From an uncultured Desulfobacterales bacterium (GTDB lineage: Bacteria; Desulfobacterota; Desulfobacteria; Desulfobacterales; SpSt-501): 64,000 nt of DNA. Positions within the stretch are counted from its first letter, which is position 1; every line of letters starts with the position of its first letter. This document shows, piece by piece, positions 1 through 7,996 of this stretch. The notes beneath the pieces were generated by a model. The model was not told where the DNA came from, made no database searches, and saw only the letters and a list, made by a program, of their open reading frames with translations. The translations under genes were made by a program, and so were the position numbers. Location of the stretch: positions 62,001-126,000 of the forward strand of contig CALIUY010000022.1 in the NCBI GenBank assembly GCA_938048455.1, read 5' to 3'.

Positions 1-1
1 C

Positions 2-466
2 ATCGATCCGGCCGCCGTAGCCCGGGGCCCCGTATCGGCCACCTTCCACGGACGCGACCTCTTCGCCCCGGCCGCCGGAAGACTCTCCCGCGGGGAGGCC
101 CCTTTCGCGCTGGGGCCGGAGATCCCCGCGCAGCGGCTTCGACACCTGGAGGGCCTCCAGGCCGAAAGGACGCCGGATGGCGGACTTCTCGGGCGGATCG
201 TCCATGTGGATCGCTTCGGAAACCTGATCACGAACATCGAAGGCGATGCCCTCGAGGGCGCCCGAGGCGGGATGCGGATCTACGCCGGGGGGATTCGCAT
301 CGAAGGGCTATGCCGAACCTACGCCGACGCGGCCCCGGGGAGCCTGCTGGCTCTGGTCGGCAGCCGGGGCATGCTCGAAATCGCCGTCTGCGGCGATCAT
401 GCCGCCGCGCGCACAGGGATCGGCAGAGGAGAGCCGGTCCGGGTGGAGTTTCTCGATGGAAAATGA
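2..466 (+). CDS. SAM hydrolase / adenosyl-chloride synthase family protein (DUF62), C-terminal part
   Basis: The reading frame is open from the window edge to a stop at 466, so the N-terminus lies outside. It contains FHGRDLFAPAA and DRFGNLITNI, the conserved motifs of the S-adenosyl-L-methionine hydrolase/halogenase family (DUF62, COG1912). Members of the non-halogenating branch hydrolyse SAM to adenosine and methionine with water or hydroxide. The C-terminal beta-barrel domain follows FGNLITNI and ends in VRVEFLDGK. The next gene starts inside the last codons (11-bp overlap), which suggests translational coupling. The family is secure. Whether the enzyme is a hydrolase or a halogenase cannot be decided without the N-terminal substrate loop. 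Confidence 0.85.
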   Translation: MDPAAVARGPVSATFHGRDLFAPAAGRLSRGEAPFALGPEIPAQRLRHLEGLQAERTPDGGLLGRIVHVDRFGNLITNIEGDALEGARGGMRIYAGGIRIEGLCRTYADAAPGSLLALVGSRGMLEIAVCGDHAAARTGIGRGEPVRVEFLDGK

Positions 467-1298
467 ATGTCCGGATCCCCGCGGTTCGTCCAGGATGGGG
501 GAGGGCTGCCTTTCGCGGGATCGCTGGACCGTGCTCCTCGTCGGAAGTCACGGCCGGGTGATCACCCTGCGGCGCTTGCGGATGCTGCTGGGAATCGCCG
601 CCGCGCTTTTGACGCTGAGTCTTCTTTCCGCCGCCGTTTTCGGACTAGGCGCCTTTCGGGTGGAGATGCAGCGACGGGAACTCCTGCAGACGCTCGCGGC
701 GGCGCGGGATCAGATGGCGACGCTGAGCCGCGACCGGGAGCGCCTGGCGGCGGAACTCGTGCTGGCCGAGGCGCGGCTGCGCGAGATCGCCGCCTCTTCC
801 AGCCCGAGCGTCGCCGAGGGGGCCGCCGCGGGAGCGCAGACGGCACAGGCGGAAAGCCCGCCGCCGGAGGCGTCCCTGAATGCCGGTACGGCGGTTCCGC
901 TCGCGGCGGAGCCGCCTCCGCCCATCCGGCCGCCCCTGAGCGTTCAGGTGGAATCCTTCGCCGCCCGTTTCGATGCCGCGGCATCGGCTCTGGAAATCCG
1001 CTACCGGCTTGCCGTCTCCGGCTCCACGCGCCGGCCCGTGGAAGGCCACGTCATCGTCGTATTCAAGGGCGAAGACCCCGATCCGGGAACCTGGATCAGC
1101 ATGCCCTCCGTCCCGCTCCCCCGCGGACGGCCGAGCGGAGCCGATAAGGGCTATCGCTTCGCCATCGGGCACGCCAAGGAGTTCACCCAGCGGCTGCGTC
1201 TGCCCTTCCCGCCGGAGGGGATCGCCCAAGCGCTCGTCTATGTTTTCGCCTCCGACGGGCAACTGCTGACCGCCCGGCGGTACGAAGTGCGACTTTGA
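456..1298 (+). CDS. Hypothetical single-pass membrane protein with coiled coil
   Basis: Protein of about 280 residues of unrecognised family. I chose the ATG at 456, which overlaps the SAM hydrolase stop by 11 bp; an ATG 13 codons later (495) is possible. A hydrophobic segment at about residues 42-66 is followed by a heptad-like charged stretch (about 69-110), then an Ala/Pro-rich linker and a C-terminal domain ending in ARRYEVRL. The likely topology is a short cytoplasmic N-terminus, one membrane helix and a periplasmic coiled coil plus globular domain. It could be an envelope structural or cell-division accessory protein, but nothing in the sequence proves a role. Confidence 0.7.
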   Translation: MENECPDPRGSSRMGEGCLSRDRWTVLLVGSHGRVITLRRLRMLLGIAAALLTLSLLSAAVFGLGAFRVEMQRRELLQTLAAARDQMATLSRDRERLAAELVLAEARLREIAASSSPSVAEGAAAGAQTAQAESPPPEASLNAGTAVPLAAEPPPPIRPPLSVQVESFAARFDAAASALEIRYRLAVSGSTRRPVEGHVIVVFKGEDPDPGTWISMPSVPLPRGRPSGADKGYRFAIGHAKEFTQRLRLPFPPEGIAQALVYVFASDGQLLTARRYEVRL

Positions 1299-1306
1299 TT
1301 TTTTTG

Positions 1307-1335
1307 TTGACAATTCCCCAAGTTTCCAATAGTTG
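1307..1335 (+). promoter_or_regulatory. Candidate sigma-70 promoter for rplM-rpsI
   Basis: A perfect TTGACA (1307-1312) lies just after the preceding stop in a T-rich gap. It is followed after 17 bp by TAGTTG (1330-1335), a weak -10. It fits the recurring local pattern of a strong -35 with a -10 that begins TA. The rplM GTG lies 30 bp downstream. Confidence 0.5.
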
Positions 1336-1364
1336 TATCCAATTCGATTTCAGGAGCGGAAACC

Positions 1365-1799
1365 GTGAAGAAGACTACACGCAGCGCCAAAGCCGGAGAG
1401 GTTCCCGGCAAGTGGTATGTCGTCGACGCCAGCGGCGCCGTCCTGGGCCGGCTGGCGAGCCGGGTGGCAGCCCGTCTGCGGGGGAAACACCAGGTGCTTT
1501 TCACCCCGCACGTGGATACCGGGGATTTCGTCATTGTGGTCAACGCCGGGAAGATCCGCCTGACCGGAAAGAAATGGACCCAGAAACTCTACCATCGGCA
1601 TACGGGATACATCGGCGGGCTGAAAACCACGAGCGCACGGGAGCTTCTGCAGAAACGCCCCGAGGAGCTCATCCGGCGGGCGGTGAAGGGAATGCTTCCC
1701 AAGAACCGGCTCGGGAGCCGGCTCTACGGCAAGCTCAAGGTTTACGCCGGCCCCGATCATCCGCACCAGGCCCAACAGCCGGAGCCCTGGACGATCTGA
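1365..1799 (+). CDS. rplM: 50S ribosomal protein L13
   Basis: 144 residues, close to the usual length of about 142. It carries the L13 signatures [36 protein letters not shown] and [13 protein letters not shown]13 is an early-assembly protein of the large subunit that binds 23S rRNA. Translation starts at a GTG with AGGAG ten bases upstream. It has a longer basic N-terminal extension ([14 protein letters not shown]) than the E. coli protein. It forms the standard rplM-rpsI operon with the next gene 22 bp downstream. Confidence 0.98.
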   Translation: MKKTTRSAKAGEVPGKWYVVDASGAVLGRLASRVAARLRGKHQVLFTPHVDTGDFVIVVNAGKIRLTGKKWTQKLYHRHTGYIGGLKTTSARELLQKRPEELIRRAVKGMLPKNRLGSRLYGKLKVYAGPDHPHQAQQPEPWTI

Positions 1800-1821
1800 A
1801 TTTCACTCCCCCGAGGAAGGC

Positions 1822-2220
1822 ATGGAAAAGCAGAATTCTTTTTACTACGCGACGGGCAAACGCAAATCGGCGATCGCCCGCACCTGGCTCAAGCCCGGTT
1901 CGGGCCAGGTGCGCGTCAATGACCGGCCCTTCGAGGAGTACTTCCCGCTGGAGTCGACACGACTCGAGCTGCTGCAACCGCTCAAGCTGACCAACACGCT
2001 CGGCGCGTGGGACGTGCGCGCTCTGGTCCAGGGAGGAGGGCCGAGCGGCCAGGCGGCCGCCGTCCGCCATGGCATCACCCGGGCGCTCATCCTGGCCAAC
2101 CCCGACTTCCGTGCCGCCCTCAAGAAGGCAGGTTTCGTCAAACGCGACCCGCGGGTCAAGGAGCGCAAGAAATACGGGCAACGCTCCGCGCGGGCCCGCT
2201 TCCAGTTCTCCAAGCGGTAA
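1822..2220 (+). CDS. rpsI: 30S ribosomal protein S9
   Basis: 132 residues. Typical S9 features are YATGKRKSAIARTWLKPGSG near the N-terminus, GGGPSGQAAAVRHGITRAL in the middle and the basic tail ending FSKR. In S9 this tail reaches the ribosomal P site and contacts tRNA. It starts 22 bp after rplM and is followed by an intrinsic terminator, so the operon ends here. Confidence 0.98.
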   Translation: MEKQNSFYYATGKRKSAIARTWLKPGSGQVRVNDRPFEEYFPLESTRLELLQPLKLTNTLGAWDVRALVQGGGPSGQAAAVRHGITRALILANPDFRAALKKAGFVKRDPRVKERKKYGQRSARARFQFSKR

Positions 2221-2253
2221 AGACGCCGCGGCGGATGGCGACGGCCGCGGAAG

Positions 2254-2284
2254 GCGGGCGGGCTCATTGTCCGCCCGCTTTTTT
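2254..2284 (+). terminator. Rho-independent terminator after rpsI
   Basis: An 8-bp GC stem (GCGGGCGG at 2254-2261 with CCGCCCGC at 2271-2278) encloses a 9-nt loop and is followed directly by six T residues. It lies 33 bp after the rpsI stop. Confidence 0.88.
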
Positions 2285-2376
2285 CAGGCTCAATAGACCC
2301 CCCCGGCCGCTGGAAAAGTTCCGAGACCCGGATATCCCGGAAAGCGCAGTTCTTCGCGGGAAGGAGGGCCCATCCG

Positions 2377-3159
2377 ATGTCCGCCGGAAGAATCGATCTC
2401 AATGCCGATGTCGGCGAAAGTTTCGGCGCCTATACCCTCGGCATGGATGCCGAGCTGATCCCGCTGATCAGCTCGGCCAACATCGCCTGCGGCTTTCATG
2501 CCGGGGATCCCTCCGTCATGCGGACGACCGTGGAGCGCGCCCGCCGCGCCGGAACGGCGGCCGGCGCTCATCCGGGACTGCCGGATCTCGTCGGTTTCGG
2601 CCGCCGGGCCATGGAGATCGGTCTGCAGGAGATCCGCGACATCACCGCCTACCAGATCGGGGCGCTCCAGGCCGTCTGCGCTCTCCAGAAGGTGCGGCTG
2701 CAGCATGTGAAACCCCACGGCGCGCTCTACAACATGGCCGTCCGCAAACCCGAAATCTGGGATGCGATCGCCGAGGTGACGGCCGGAATCGACGAGCGCC
2801 TGATTCTCTTTGCGCTTGCGGGACCGGATCGCGCGACGATCGAGGAGATCGGGCGAAGACGGGGCATCCGCATCGCCTTCGAATTTTTCGCCGACCGGGC
2901 CTACGAAAAAGACGGATCGCTCGTTGCCCGCAGCCGCCCCGGGGCGGTGATCCACGATCCCGGGGCCGTCGCCGCCAAGGTGCTGCGTTTCGTCCGCGAG
3001 GGCCGGGTGGCGACGATCGACGGGGGGGAAATCGAACTGCGGGCGGAGACGATCTGCGTACACGGGGACAACCCCGAGGCTCTGGCCCTGGTGAAAACCA
3101 TCCGCGAAAGCCTGCTTCAGGCCGGAATCGAGATCCGGCGTCCTTCGGAATTTTTGTGA
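2377..3159 (+). CDS. pxpA: 5-oxoprolinase subunit A (LamB/YcsF family)
   Basis: 260 residues, the normal family length. Motifs are NADVGESFG, ANIACGFHAGDP, AHPGLPDLVGFGRR and VKPHGALYN. PxpA works with PxpB and PxpC in the ATP-dependent cleavage of 5-oxo-L-proline (pyroglutamate) to L-glutamate in the cytoplasm. The ATG is preceded by AAGGAGG. It is the first gene of a compact pxpA-pxpB-pxpC operon (49-bp then 3-bp gaps). Confidence 0.95.
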   Translation: MSAGRIDLNADVGESFGAYTLGMDAELIPLISSANIACGFHAGDPSVMRTTVERARRAGTAAGAHPGLPDLVGFGRRAMEIGLQEIRDITAYQIGALQAVCALQKVRLQHVKPHGALYNMAVRKPEIWDAIAEVTAGIDERLILFALAGPDRATIEEIGRRRGIRIAFEFFADRAYEKDGSLVARSRPGAVIHDPGAVAAKVLRFVREGRVATIDGGEIELRAETICVHGDNPEALALVKTIRESLLQAGIEIRRPSEFL

Positions 3160-3208
3160 GGCGCAACGGGGCGGGGCACTATCGCTTTTCGGCACAGGGG
3201 AGGCGATC

Positions 3209-3886
3209 ATGAACGAAGCTGCGGATGGGCTCCGCTTTCGCTTCATGGGCGAGCGCAGCGTGCTCGTCGAGCTGGGCGACCGGATCGCGCCGGAGACCCA
3301 CCGCCGGGTCCACCGCCTGATGCGGCTCTTGGAGCAGGAGAACTGGCCCGGAATCCGCGAGCTCTCCCCCGGGTACCGCTCGCTTCTCGTCGTCTTCGAT
3401 CCGCTCGAACTGGATCCGGCCGAGCTGACCCGGCGGATTCAAAAGCGGGCGAGCCGCCCCGCCGCGGGAGAGATTCCCCCCGCCCGCCGGATCGTCATTC
3501 CGGTCTTCTACGGCGGGGAACACGGCCCGGATCTCCCCGAGGTCGCCCACCGGCTCGGGATGACGCAAGAGGCGGTGATCCAACGGCACACATCGCTTGT
3601 CTACCGCGTCTACATGATCGGCTTCACACCGGGCTTTCCCTACCTGGGAGAGCTCCCCGAGGAGCTTTCCCTGCCGCGGCGCAGCACGCCGCGCACCCGG
3701 GTGCCGAAAGGGTCGGTCGCCATCGCGCAGCGGCAGACCGGCATTTACCCTGTGGAGAGCCCGGGCGGATGGCACCTGATCGGCTGGACCCCGGTCGAGC
3801 TGTTTCACCCCGGCCGTCGGCCGGCCTGCCTGCTTGAAACGGGCGACGAGGTCCGTTTCGCGGCCGTCGAGGCGGTGGAGGATTAA
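3209..3886 (+). CDS. pxpB: 5-oxoprolinase subunit B (KipI-like)
   Basis: 225 residues. It shows the carboxyltransferase subdomain C/D signature of KipI/PxpB proteins, including MIGFTPGFPYLGELP, RVPKGSVAIAQRQTGIYP and GGWHLIGWTP. It forms a complex with PxpC, and the pair phosphorylates and opens 5-oxoproline together with PxpA. The start has a GGGGAGG Shine-Dalgarno sequence. In Bacillus the homologue KipI inhibits the KinA kinase. Here the pxpA neighbour argues for the metabolic role. Confidence 0.95.
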   Translation: MNEAADGLRFRFMGERSVLVELGDRIAPETHRRVHRLMRLLEQENWPGIRELSPGYRSLLVVFDPLELDPAELTRRIQKRASRPAAGEIPPARRIVIPVFYGGEHGPDLPEVAHRLGMTQEAVIQRHTSLVYRVYMIGFTPGFPYLGELPEELSLPRRSTPRTRVPKGSVAIAQRQTGIYPVESPGGWHLIGWTPVELFHPGRRPACLLETGDEVRFAAVEAVED

Positions 3887-3889
3887 GCC

Positions 3890-4849
3890 ATGGCGGGTGC
3901 GCCCATCCTTGAAGTGCTGAGCCCCGGCATCCTGACGACGGTCCAGGATCTCGGGCGGGGGGGATACGCCCGTTGGGGGGTGGCGCCGAGCGGCGCGGTG
4001 GATGCGCTCGCCGCGCGTGCGGCGAACCTTCTCGTCGGCAACCCCGAAGGCAGTGCGGTGCTCGAGACGACCCTTTTGGGGCTTCGGCTGCGGCTGCTCC
4101 GGGACACGCGGCTGGCCGTCTGCGGGGCGGATCTTCAGGCGAATCTCGACGGGCAGGCCCTCCCGCTGTGGAGGTCCGTCTCCGTGCGGTCCGGTCGGAT
4201 CCTGACTTTCGCCGGGCCGCGCTGGGGTCTGCGGGCCTACATCGCCGTGGCCGGAGGAATCGATGTGCCCGCCGTGCTCGGCAGTCGGAGCACCAATCTC
4301 GCCTCCGGGTTCGGCGGCTTCCAGGGCCGCCCCCTGCGCCGCGGCGACGTGCTCGCCGCCGGCGAGCCGCCGCCGACGGAGATCGAGCGCGAGTTTGACT
4401 CCGCGGCCGCGGGCTACGACGGACCTCCCTGGCGCTTGCGCATCCTCTGGGGTCCCCAAGATGAATTCCTCGCCGAGGAGGGGCGGGAGCGGTTTCTCAC
4501 CACGGCCTTCACCGTGTCCCCGGATTCCGACCGCACCGGCATTCGCCTGGAGGGAACGGCCGTCCCCGTGCAGCCCGGAACCCCGGATTCCATCATTTCC
4601 GAAGGGATCCTCTCCGGTGCGATCCAGCTCCCTGCGGACGGCCGGCCCATCATCGTCCTCGCGGAGACGGCCTCGGGCGGCTACCGCAAGCCGGCGACGG
4701 TGATCGCCGCCGACCTACACCGGCTGGGGCAGATCATGCCCGGAGACGAGGTGCGCTTCGCCGCGGTCACTCTGGAAGAGGCCGTCGCGCTTCTCCGGCG
4801 GCGCGAGGAGGCGTTCCGCGCCGCCTTTCGCCCACCGCTTTGCGGCTGA
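3890..4849 (+). CDS. pxpC: 5-oxoprolinase subunit C (KipA/AHS2 family)
   Basis: 319 residues. It begins with the AHS2 signature (DLGRGGYARWGVAPSGAVD) and has SRSTNLASGFGGFQGRPL, GPQDEFL and AETASGGYRKPATVI. It partners PxpB. The ATG follows the pxpB stop by 3 bp with GGTGGAGG as ribosome-binding site, so the two are translationally coupled. The gene ends 15 bp before the convergent dctM stop with no clear terminator between them. Confidence 0.95.
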   Translation: MAGAPILEVLSPGILTTVQDLGRGGYARWGVAPSGAVDALAARAANLLVGNPEGSAVLETTLLGLRLRLLRDTRLAVCGADLQANLDGQALPLWRSVSVRSGRILTFAGPRWGLRAYIAVAGGIDVPAVLGSRSTNLASGFGGFQGRPLRRGDVLAAGEPPPTEIEREFDSAAAGYDGPPWRLRILWGPQDEFLAEEGRERFLTTAFTVSPDSDRTGIRLEGTAVPVQPGTPDSIISEGILSGAIQLPADGRPIIVLAETASGGYRKPATVIAADLHRLGQIMPGDEVRFAAVTLEEAVALLRRREEAFRAAFRPPLCG

Positions 4850-4864
4850 ACCGGCTCCTTCCCT

Positions 4865-6169
4865 TCACTTCCCTTTCATCAAGCCCGGCAGGTAGAGGAC
4901 GATCTGCGGCCAGGCCGTGATCATCACCACGACGAGACACATGATCAAAAAGAAAGGAAAGGCGGCCCTGGCGATGCGCAAAATGTCGTCGTTGTTCAGT
5001 CCGCTGATGACGAAGAGATTGAAGCCGACCGGCGGGGTGATCTGGGCGAGCTCGATCATCAGCACGAGATAGATGCCGAACCACACCGGATCGAACCCGG
5101 CCGCCTGGACCATCGGCAGAACGATGGGGGTCGTCATCACGATCATCGAGAAGCCGTCGATCAGACATCCCAGGCCGACGTAAAGAAGCGAGAGGATCGC
5201 GATCAGCATATAGGGGGAAAGCCCCATCTCGGTCACGGCGGTGGTGAGCTTGCGCGTGATGCCGAGATAGCCCACGACGACGGAGAGGTAAGCCGCCCCC
5301 ATGACGATCAGCATGATCATGCTGGTCGTCTTGACCCCGCCGAAGAGGCTCTCCCGCAAGGCCTGCCGGCTGAAGCCTCCGGTGGCGAGCGCAAAGACGA
5401 TTGCGCCCGCCACTCCCACGGCGCCCGCCTCCGTCGGAGTCGCCCAGCCCGCGTAGATGCTGCCGAGCACGACGAAGATCAGGATCACCACGGGCAGGAT
5501 CTGCGGCACCGCCCGGAGCCGCTCGGCCCAGCTGTAGCGGTCTTCGCCGCGGGGCGCGAGGCTCGGCCGGAAGAGGCAGAGCAGCAAGACATAACCGCTG
5601 AAAAGGCCGGCGATCAGAAATCCCGGAAGGAAGCCGGCGATGAAGAGCTTGCCGATGCTCACATCCCCGATGATCCCGTAGACGAGCATCATCATGCTGG
5701 GCGGGATCATGAACCCTAAGGTTCCCGCCCCGGCAAGCGACCCCGTGGCGAGCATGCGGTTGTAGCCGCGTTTCTCGAGTTCCGGGACCGTGATCTTCCC
5801 GACCGTGGCCGTGGTGGCGGCCGAAGATCCGCTCACGGCGGCGAAAAAGGTGCAGGCGAGGATGTTTACGTGCACCAGGCGCCCCGGGATCCCGTCCATC
5901 CAGGGGGCGAGCCCGGTGAAGAGATTCGAGGAGATGCGGCTGCGGAAGAGGACCTCGCCCATCCACACGAAGAAGGGCAGCGCCATCATCGCCGAGCCGC
6001 TCGTGTTGTTCCAGGAGATGTTGGCGAGAATGCTGCCGAAGGGTAGATCGGTGAAAAAGACAAACCCTCCCACACCGGCCAAAAACAGGGCGATGCCGAT
6101 CCAGATCGAGCCTCCCAGGAAAACCACGAGAAGACCGGCCAAGCTGAGCGAGACGACGGTGAAATCCAT
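4865..6169 (-). CDS. dctM: TRAP transporter large permease subunit (DctM)
   Basis: 434 residues, with about 12 hydrophobic segments spread over the length, as usual for DctM. Recognisable motifs include AAVSGSSAATTATVGKI, PPSMMMLVYGI and ITPPVGFNLFVISGL. It is the sodium-coupled transport subunit of a tripartite TRAP importer, and it is last in dctP-dctQ-dctM. The substrate cannot be read from this subunit. The position facing pxpABC suggests an organic acid or a cyclic amino acid such as 5-oxoproline, but this is inference. Confidence 0.95.
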   Translation of the reverse strand: MDFTVVSLSLAGLLVVFLGGSIWIGIALFLAGVGGFVFFTDLPFGSILANISWNNTSGSAMMALPFFVWMGEVLFRSRISSNLFTGLAPWMDGIPGRLVHVNILACTFFAAVSGSSAATTATVGKITVPELEKRGYNRMLATGSLAGAGTLGFMIPPSMMMLVYGIIGDVSIGKLFIAGFLPGFLIAGLFSGYVLLLCLFRPSLAPRGEDRYSWAERLRAVPQILPVVILIFVVLGSIYAGWATPTEAGAVGVAGAIVFALATGGFSRQALRESLFGGVKTTSMIMLIVMGAAYLSVVVGYLGITRKLTTAVTEMGLSPYMLIAILSLLYVGLGCLIDGFSMIVMTTPIVLPMVQAAGFDPVWFGIYLVLMIELAQITPPVGFNLFVISGLNNDDILRIARAAFPFFLIMCLVVVMITAWPQIVLYLPGLMKGK

Positions 6170-6208
6170 GATGTTTCCCCTTCCGCCGGGGACGGCGCCC
6201 CATTTCCG

Positions 6209-6742
6209 CTACCGGCCGAGGTCTTGATCCTCGACGGCCGACTCGGCTTCCGCGGCACCGCGCAGGGCGAGAAGATCCTGAAGGATCTCGCCCCAAAACT
6301 GAAAGGTGAGCAGAAGCGCACCCAGGGGCATGAAAAACTGGGGAATCGCGAGATAGGTCTCCGAGACCTGCATCGACTGGCTGCCGCTCCTCACCGAGTC
6401 CCAGAAAAAAGCGAAACAGTAAGCGGTGAAGCCGATGCCGAAAAGAAAGCCGACCGCATGGCAGACGAGGTTCAATCGCAGGCGGCCCGCTCTGGAGAGA
6501 GCCCGCAGCAGGAAAACCATGCGGATATGTCCCTTTTCCCGCAAGGTGTAAGCGAGCGAGCAGAAGGTGAGCACGCACATGAGGTAGCCGGAATACTCCT
6601 CGGTCACATACAACGTGCGATGGAACAGGCTGCGGCCGAAGATTTCCGCGAGCACAAGCAGCAGGGCCGAGACCATGGCGCAAACGGCGATCCACCCGCC
6701 CAGGGCGGAGAGCCGTTGCGCCAGGCGTATCATCGCCGTCAT
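6209..6742 (-). CDS. dctQ: TRAP transporter small permease subunit (DctQ)
   Basis: 177 residues with four hydrophobic segments, as expected. LAEIFGRSLFHRTLYVTEEY resembles the DctQ region after the first helix. The ATG at 6742 has GAGGAGG ten bases upstream. It sits 39 bp upstream of dctM and is separated from dctP by 114 bp that contain a very stable hairpin (6767-6801). DctQ stabilises and couples DctM in the inner membrane. Confidence 0.92.
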   Translation of the reverse strand: MTAMIRLAQRLSALGGWIAVCAMVSALLLVLAEIFGRSLFHRTLYVTEEYSGYLMCVLTFCSLAYTLREKGHIRMVFLLRALSRAGRLRLNLVCHAVGFLFGIGFTAYCFAFFWDSVRSGSQSMQVSETYLAIPQFFMPLGALLLTFQFWGEILQDLLALRGAAEAESAVEDQDLGR

Positions 6743-6766
6743 GACGGCGTTTCCTCCTCGAGAGGC

Positions 6767-6801
6767 CCCGGGGGGAGACGGCGGATCCGTCTCCCCCCGG
6801 G
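6767..6801 (-). promoter_or_regulatory. Perfect 15-bp hairpin between dctP and dctQ
   Basis: CCCGGGGGGAGACGG (6767-6781) pairs perfectly with 6787-6801 around a 5-nt loop. No T tract follows on either strand, so it is not a standard intrinsic terminator. Between a binding-protein gene and its permease genes, such a structure often protects the upstream mRNA from 3' decay and so raises binding-protein levels. Confidence 0.7.
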
Positions 6802-6856
6802 ATCCGGGATGCCCGCCGAATCCGGGTTCGCGTATTCCCGGATTCGCAGCCGGCGG

Positions 6857-7852
6857 TCAGCGTCCGACCTTCTTGCGGTACTCGTCGTAGAGCTTTTTCG
6901 CTTCAGGCGGGGCGGCGTTATACCATTCCGCGCGGATGTTCTCCGTGACTTTGGTCAGCTCGGCCATGAACTCCTTGGAGGGGGAAACGGTCTGAATGCC
7001 GTTTTTGTTGCAGAGATCCACCATCTCTTGGTCGAGTTTGGCGACCATGTCCCACATCCGCTTTTCCATTTCTTTGCCGGCCTTCACCAACTCGTCCTGA
7101 ACGTTCTTGGGCAGTTTCTTGAAGCTGTTCAGGTTCACGTTCACCATGTTGGTGGCGATGGTGATGTTGATCGGCTGGAAAAAGGAAAGGACTTCCCAGA
7201 ACTTGGCGTCGACCGCCGTAGGCGAGGAGGTGAGCACGGAGTCGATGACTCCGGTCTGGAGCGAGGAGTACACCTCGCTGAAGGGCAGGGCGAAGGGGGT
7301 TGCGCCCGCTGCTTCCATGACCAAAGCCCCGTTTTTGTCGTAGGTGCGCGTCTTCAACCCTTTCATGTCGGCCAGCGAAGTGACCTTTTTCTTGGTCCAG
7401 ATTCCGGCCCCGGGCCAGGGGGCGATGTAGAGGATCTTCTGCCCCCACTTTTCGGCGGTTTTTTCGAAAGTGGGATAGCAGACATCGATCAGCGTGCGCA
7501 GCTCGTTGAAATCCAGGGTGAGGAAAGGAAGGGTCACGATCTGAAACACCTTTTCGTCCCCGGCCACCCCGCTGATCAGCATGTCGGAAAGCGGCAGCAA
7601 ACCGTCGCGCACGGCCTTGAGGAGCTCGGGGCCCTTGTAGCCCAAAGCACCGCCGGTTTCGACCACGATTTCGAGCTCCCCTTGGGTATTCTTTTTCACC
7701 GCCTCGGCAAACTCCACCAGCCCGACGCTGTGATGGTTCTTGGGCGGCCAGACGGAGTTGGCTTTCCAGGTCGTCTTGGCGAAGACGGGGGCCGCGGCGA
7801 GGACCGATGCCCAAAGGATCGAAAGCGAGAGCATCCACCAGGTTCTTTTCAT
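6857..7852 (-). CDS. dctP: TRAP transporter solute-binding protein (DctP family)
   Basis: 331 residues with a Sec signal peptide (basic start MKRTWWM, hydrophobic core, cleavage near APVFA-KT). The mature protein has DctP-type motifs: GALGYKGPELLKAVRDG, WTKKKVTSLADMKGLKTRTY and FSEVYSSLQTGVIDSVLTS. The arginine in KTRTY is at the position that usually salt-bridges a substrate carboxylate. The start has a GAGGAGG site and is preceded by a good promoter at 7943-7971. It is the first gene of dctPQM. Confidence 0.95.
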   Translation of the reverse strand: MKRTWWMLSLSILWASVLAAAPVFAKTTWKANSVWPPKNHHSVGLVEFAEAVKKNTQGELEIVVETGGALGYKGPELLKAVRDGLLPLSDMLISGVAGDEKVFQIVTLPFLTLDFNELRTLIDVCYPTFEKTAEKWGQKILYIAPWPGAGIWTKKKVTSLADMKGLKTRTYDKNGALVMEAAGATPFALPFSEVYSSLQTGVIDSVLTSSPTAVDAKFWEVLSFFQPINITIATNMVNVNLNSFKKLPKNVQDELVKAGKEMEKRMWDMVAKLDQEMVDLCNKNGIQTVSPSKEFMAELTKVTENIRAEWYNAAPPEAKKLYDEYRKKVGR

Positions 7853-7942
7853 TGCGGTTCCTCCTCGGTTGATCGGTTGATGGGGTGACGGAAATAAGGC
7901 GCTTTCATCGGGACGGATTCTCTTCGGTCCGAAGAGTTTTTA

Positions 7943-7971
7943 GGGTTATCGAAACCCCTGAAGACTGTCAA
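7943..7971 (-). promoter_or_regulatory. Candidate promoter for dctPQM
   Basis: On the minus strand TTGACA (7971-7966) is followed after exactly 17 bp by TAACCC (7948-7943), about 90 bp upstream of the dctP ATG. The consensus -35 is convincing and the -10 is weak. Confidence 0.6.
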
Positions 7972-7996
7972 GGGCGGCCGCCGCGGCGATCGACGC

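Noticed and set aside
1266..1310. Intrinsic terminator ahead of rplM, suggested by a T run at 1300-1305
   Set aside because: Only a 5-bp stem (ACCGC/GCGGT) is present and it is about 20 bp away from the T run. The T run is better explained as part of the AT-rich promoter region.
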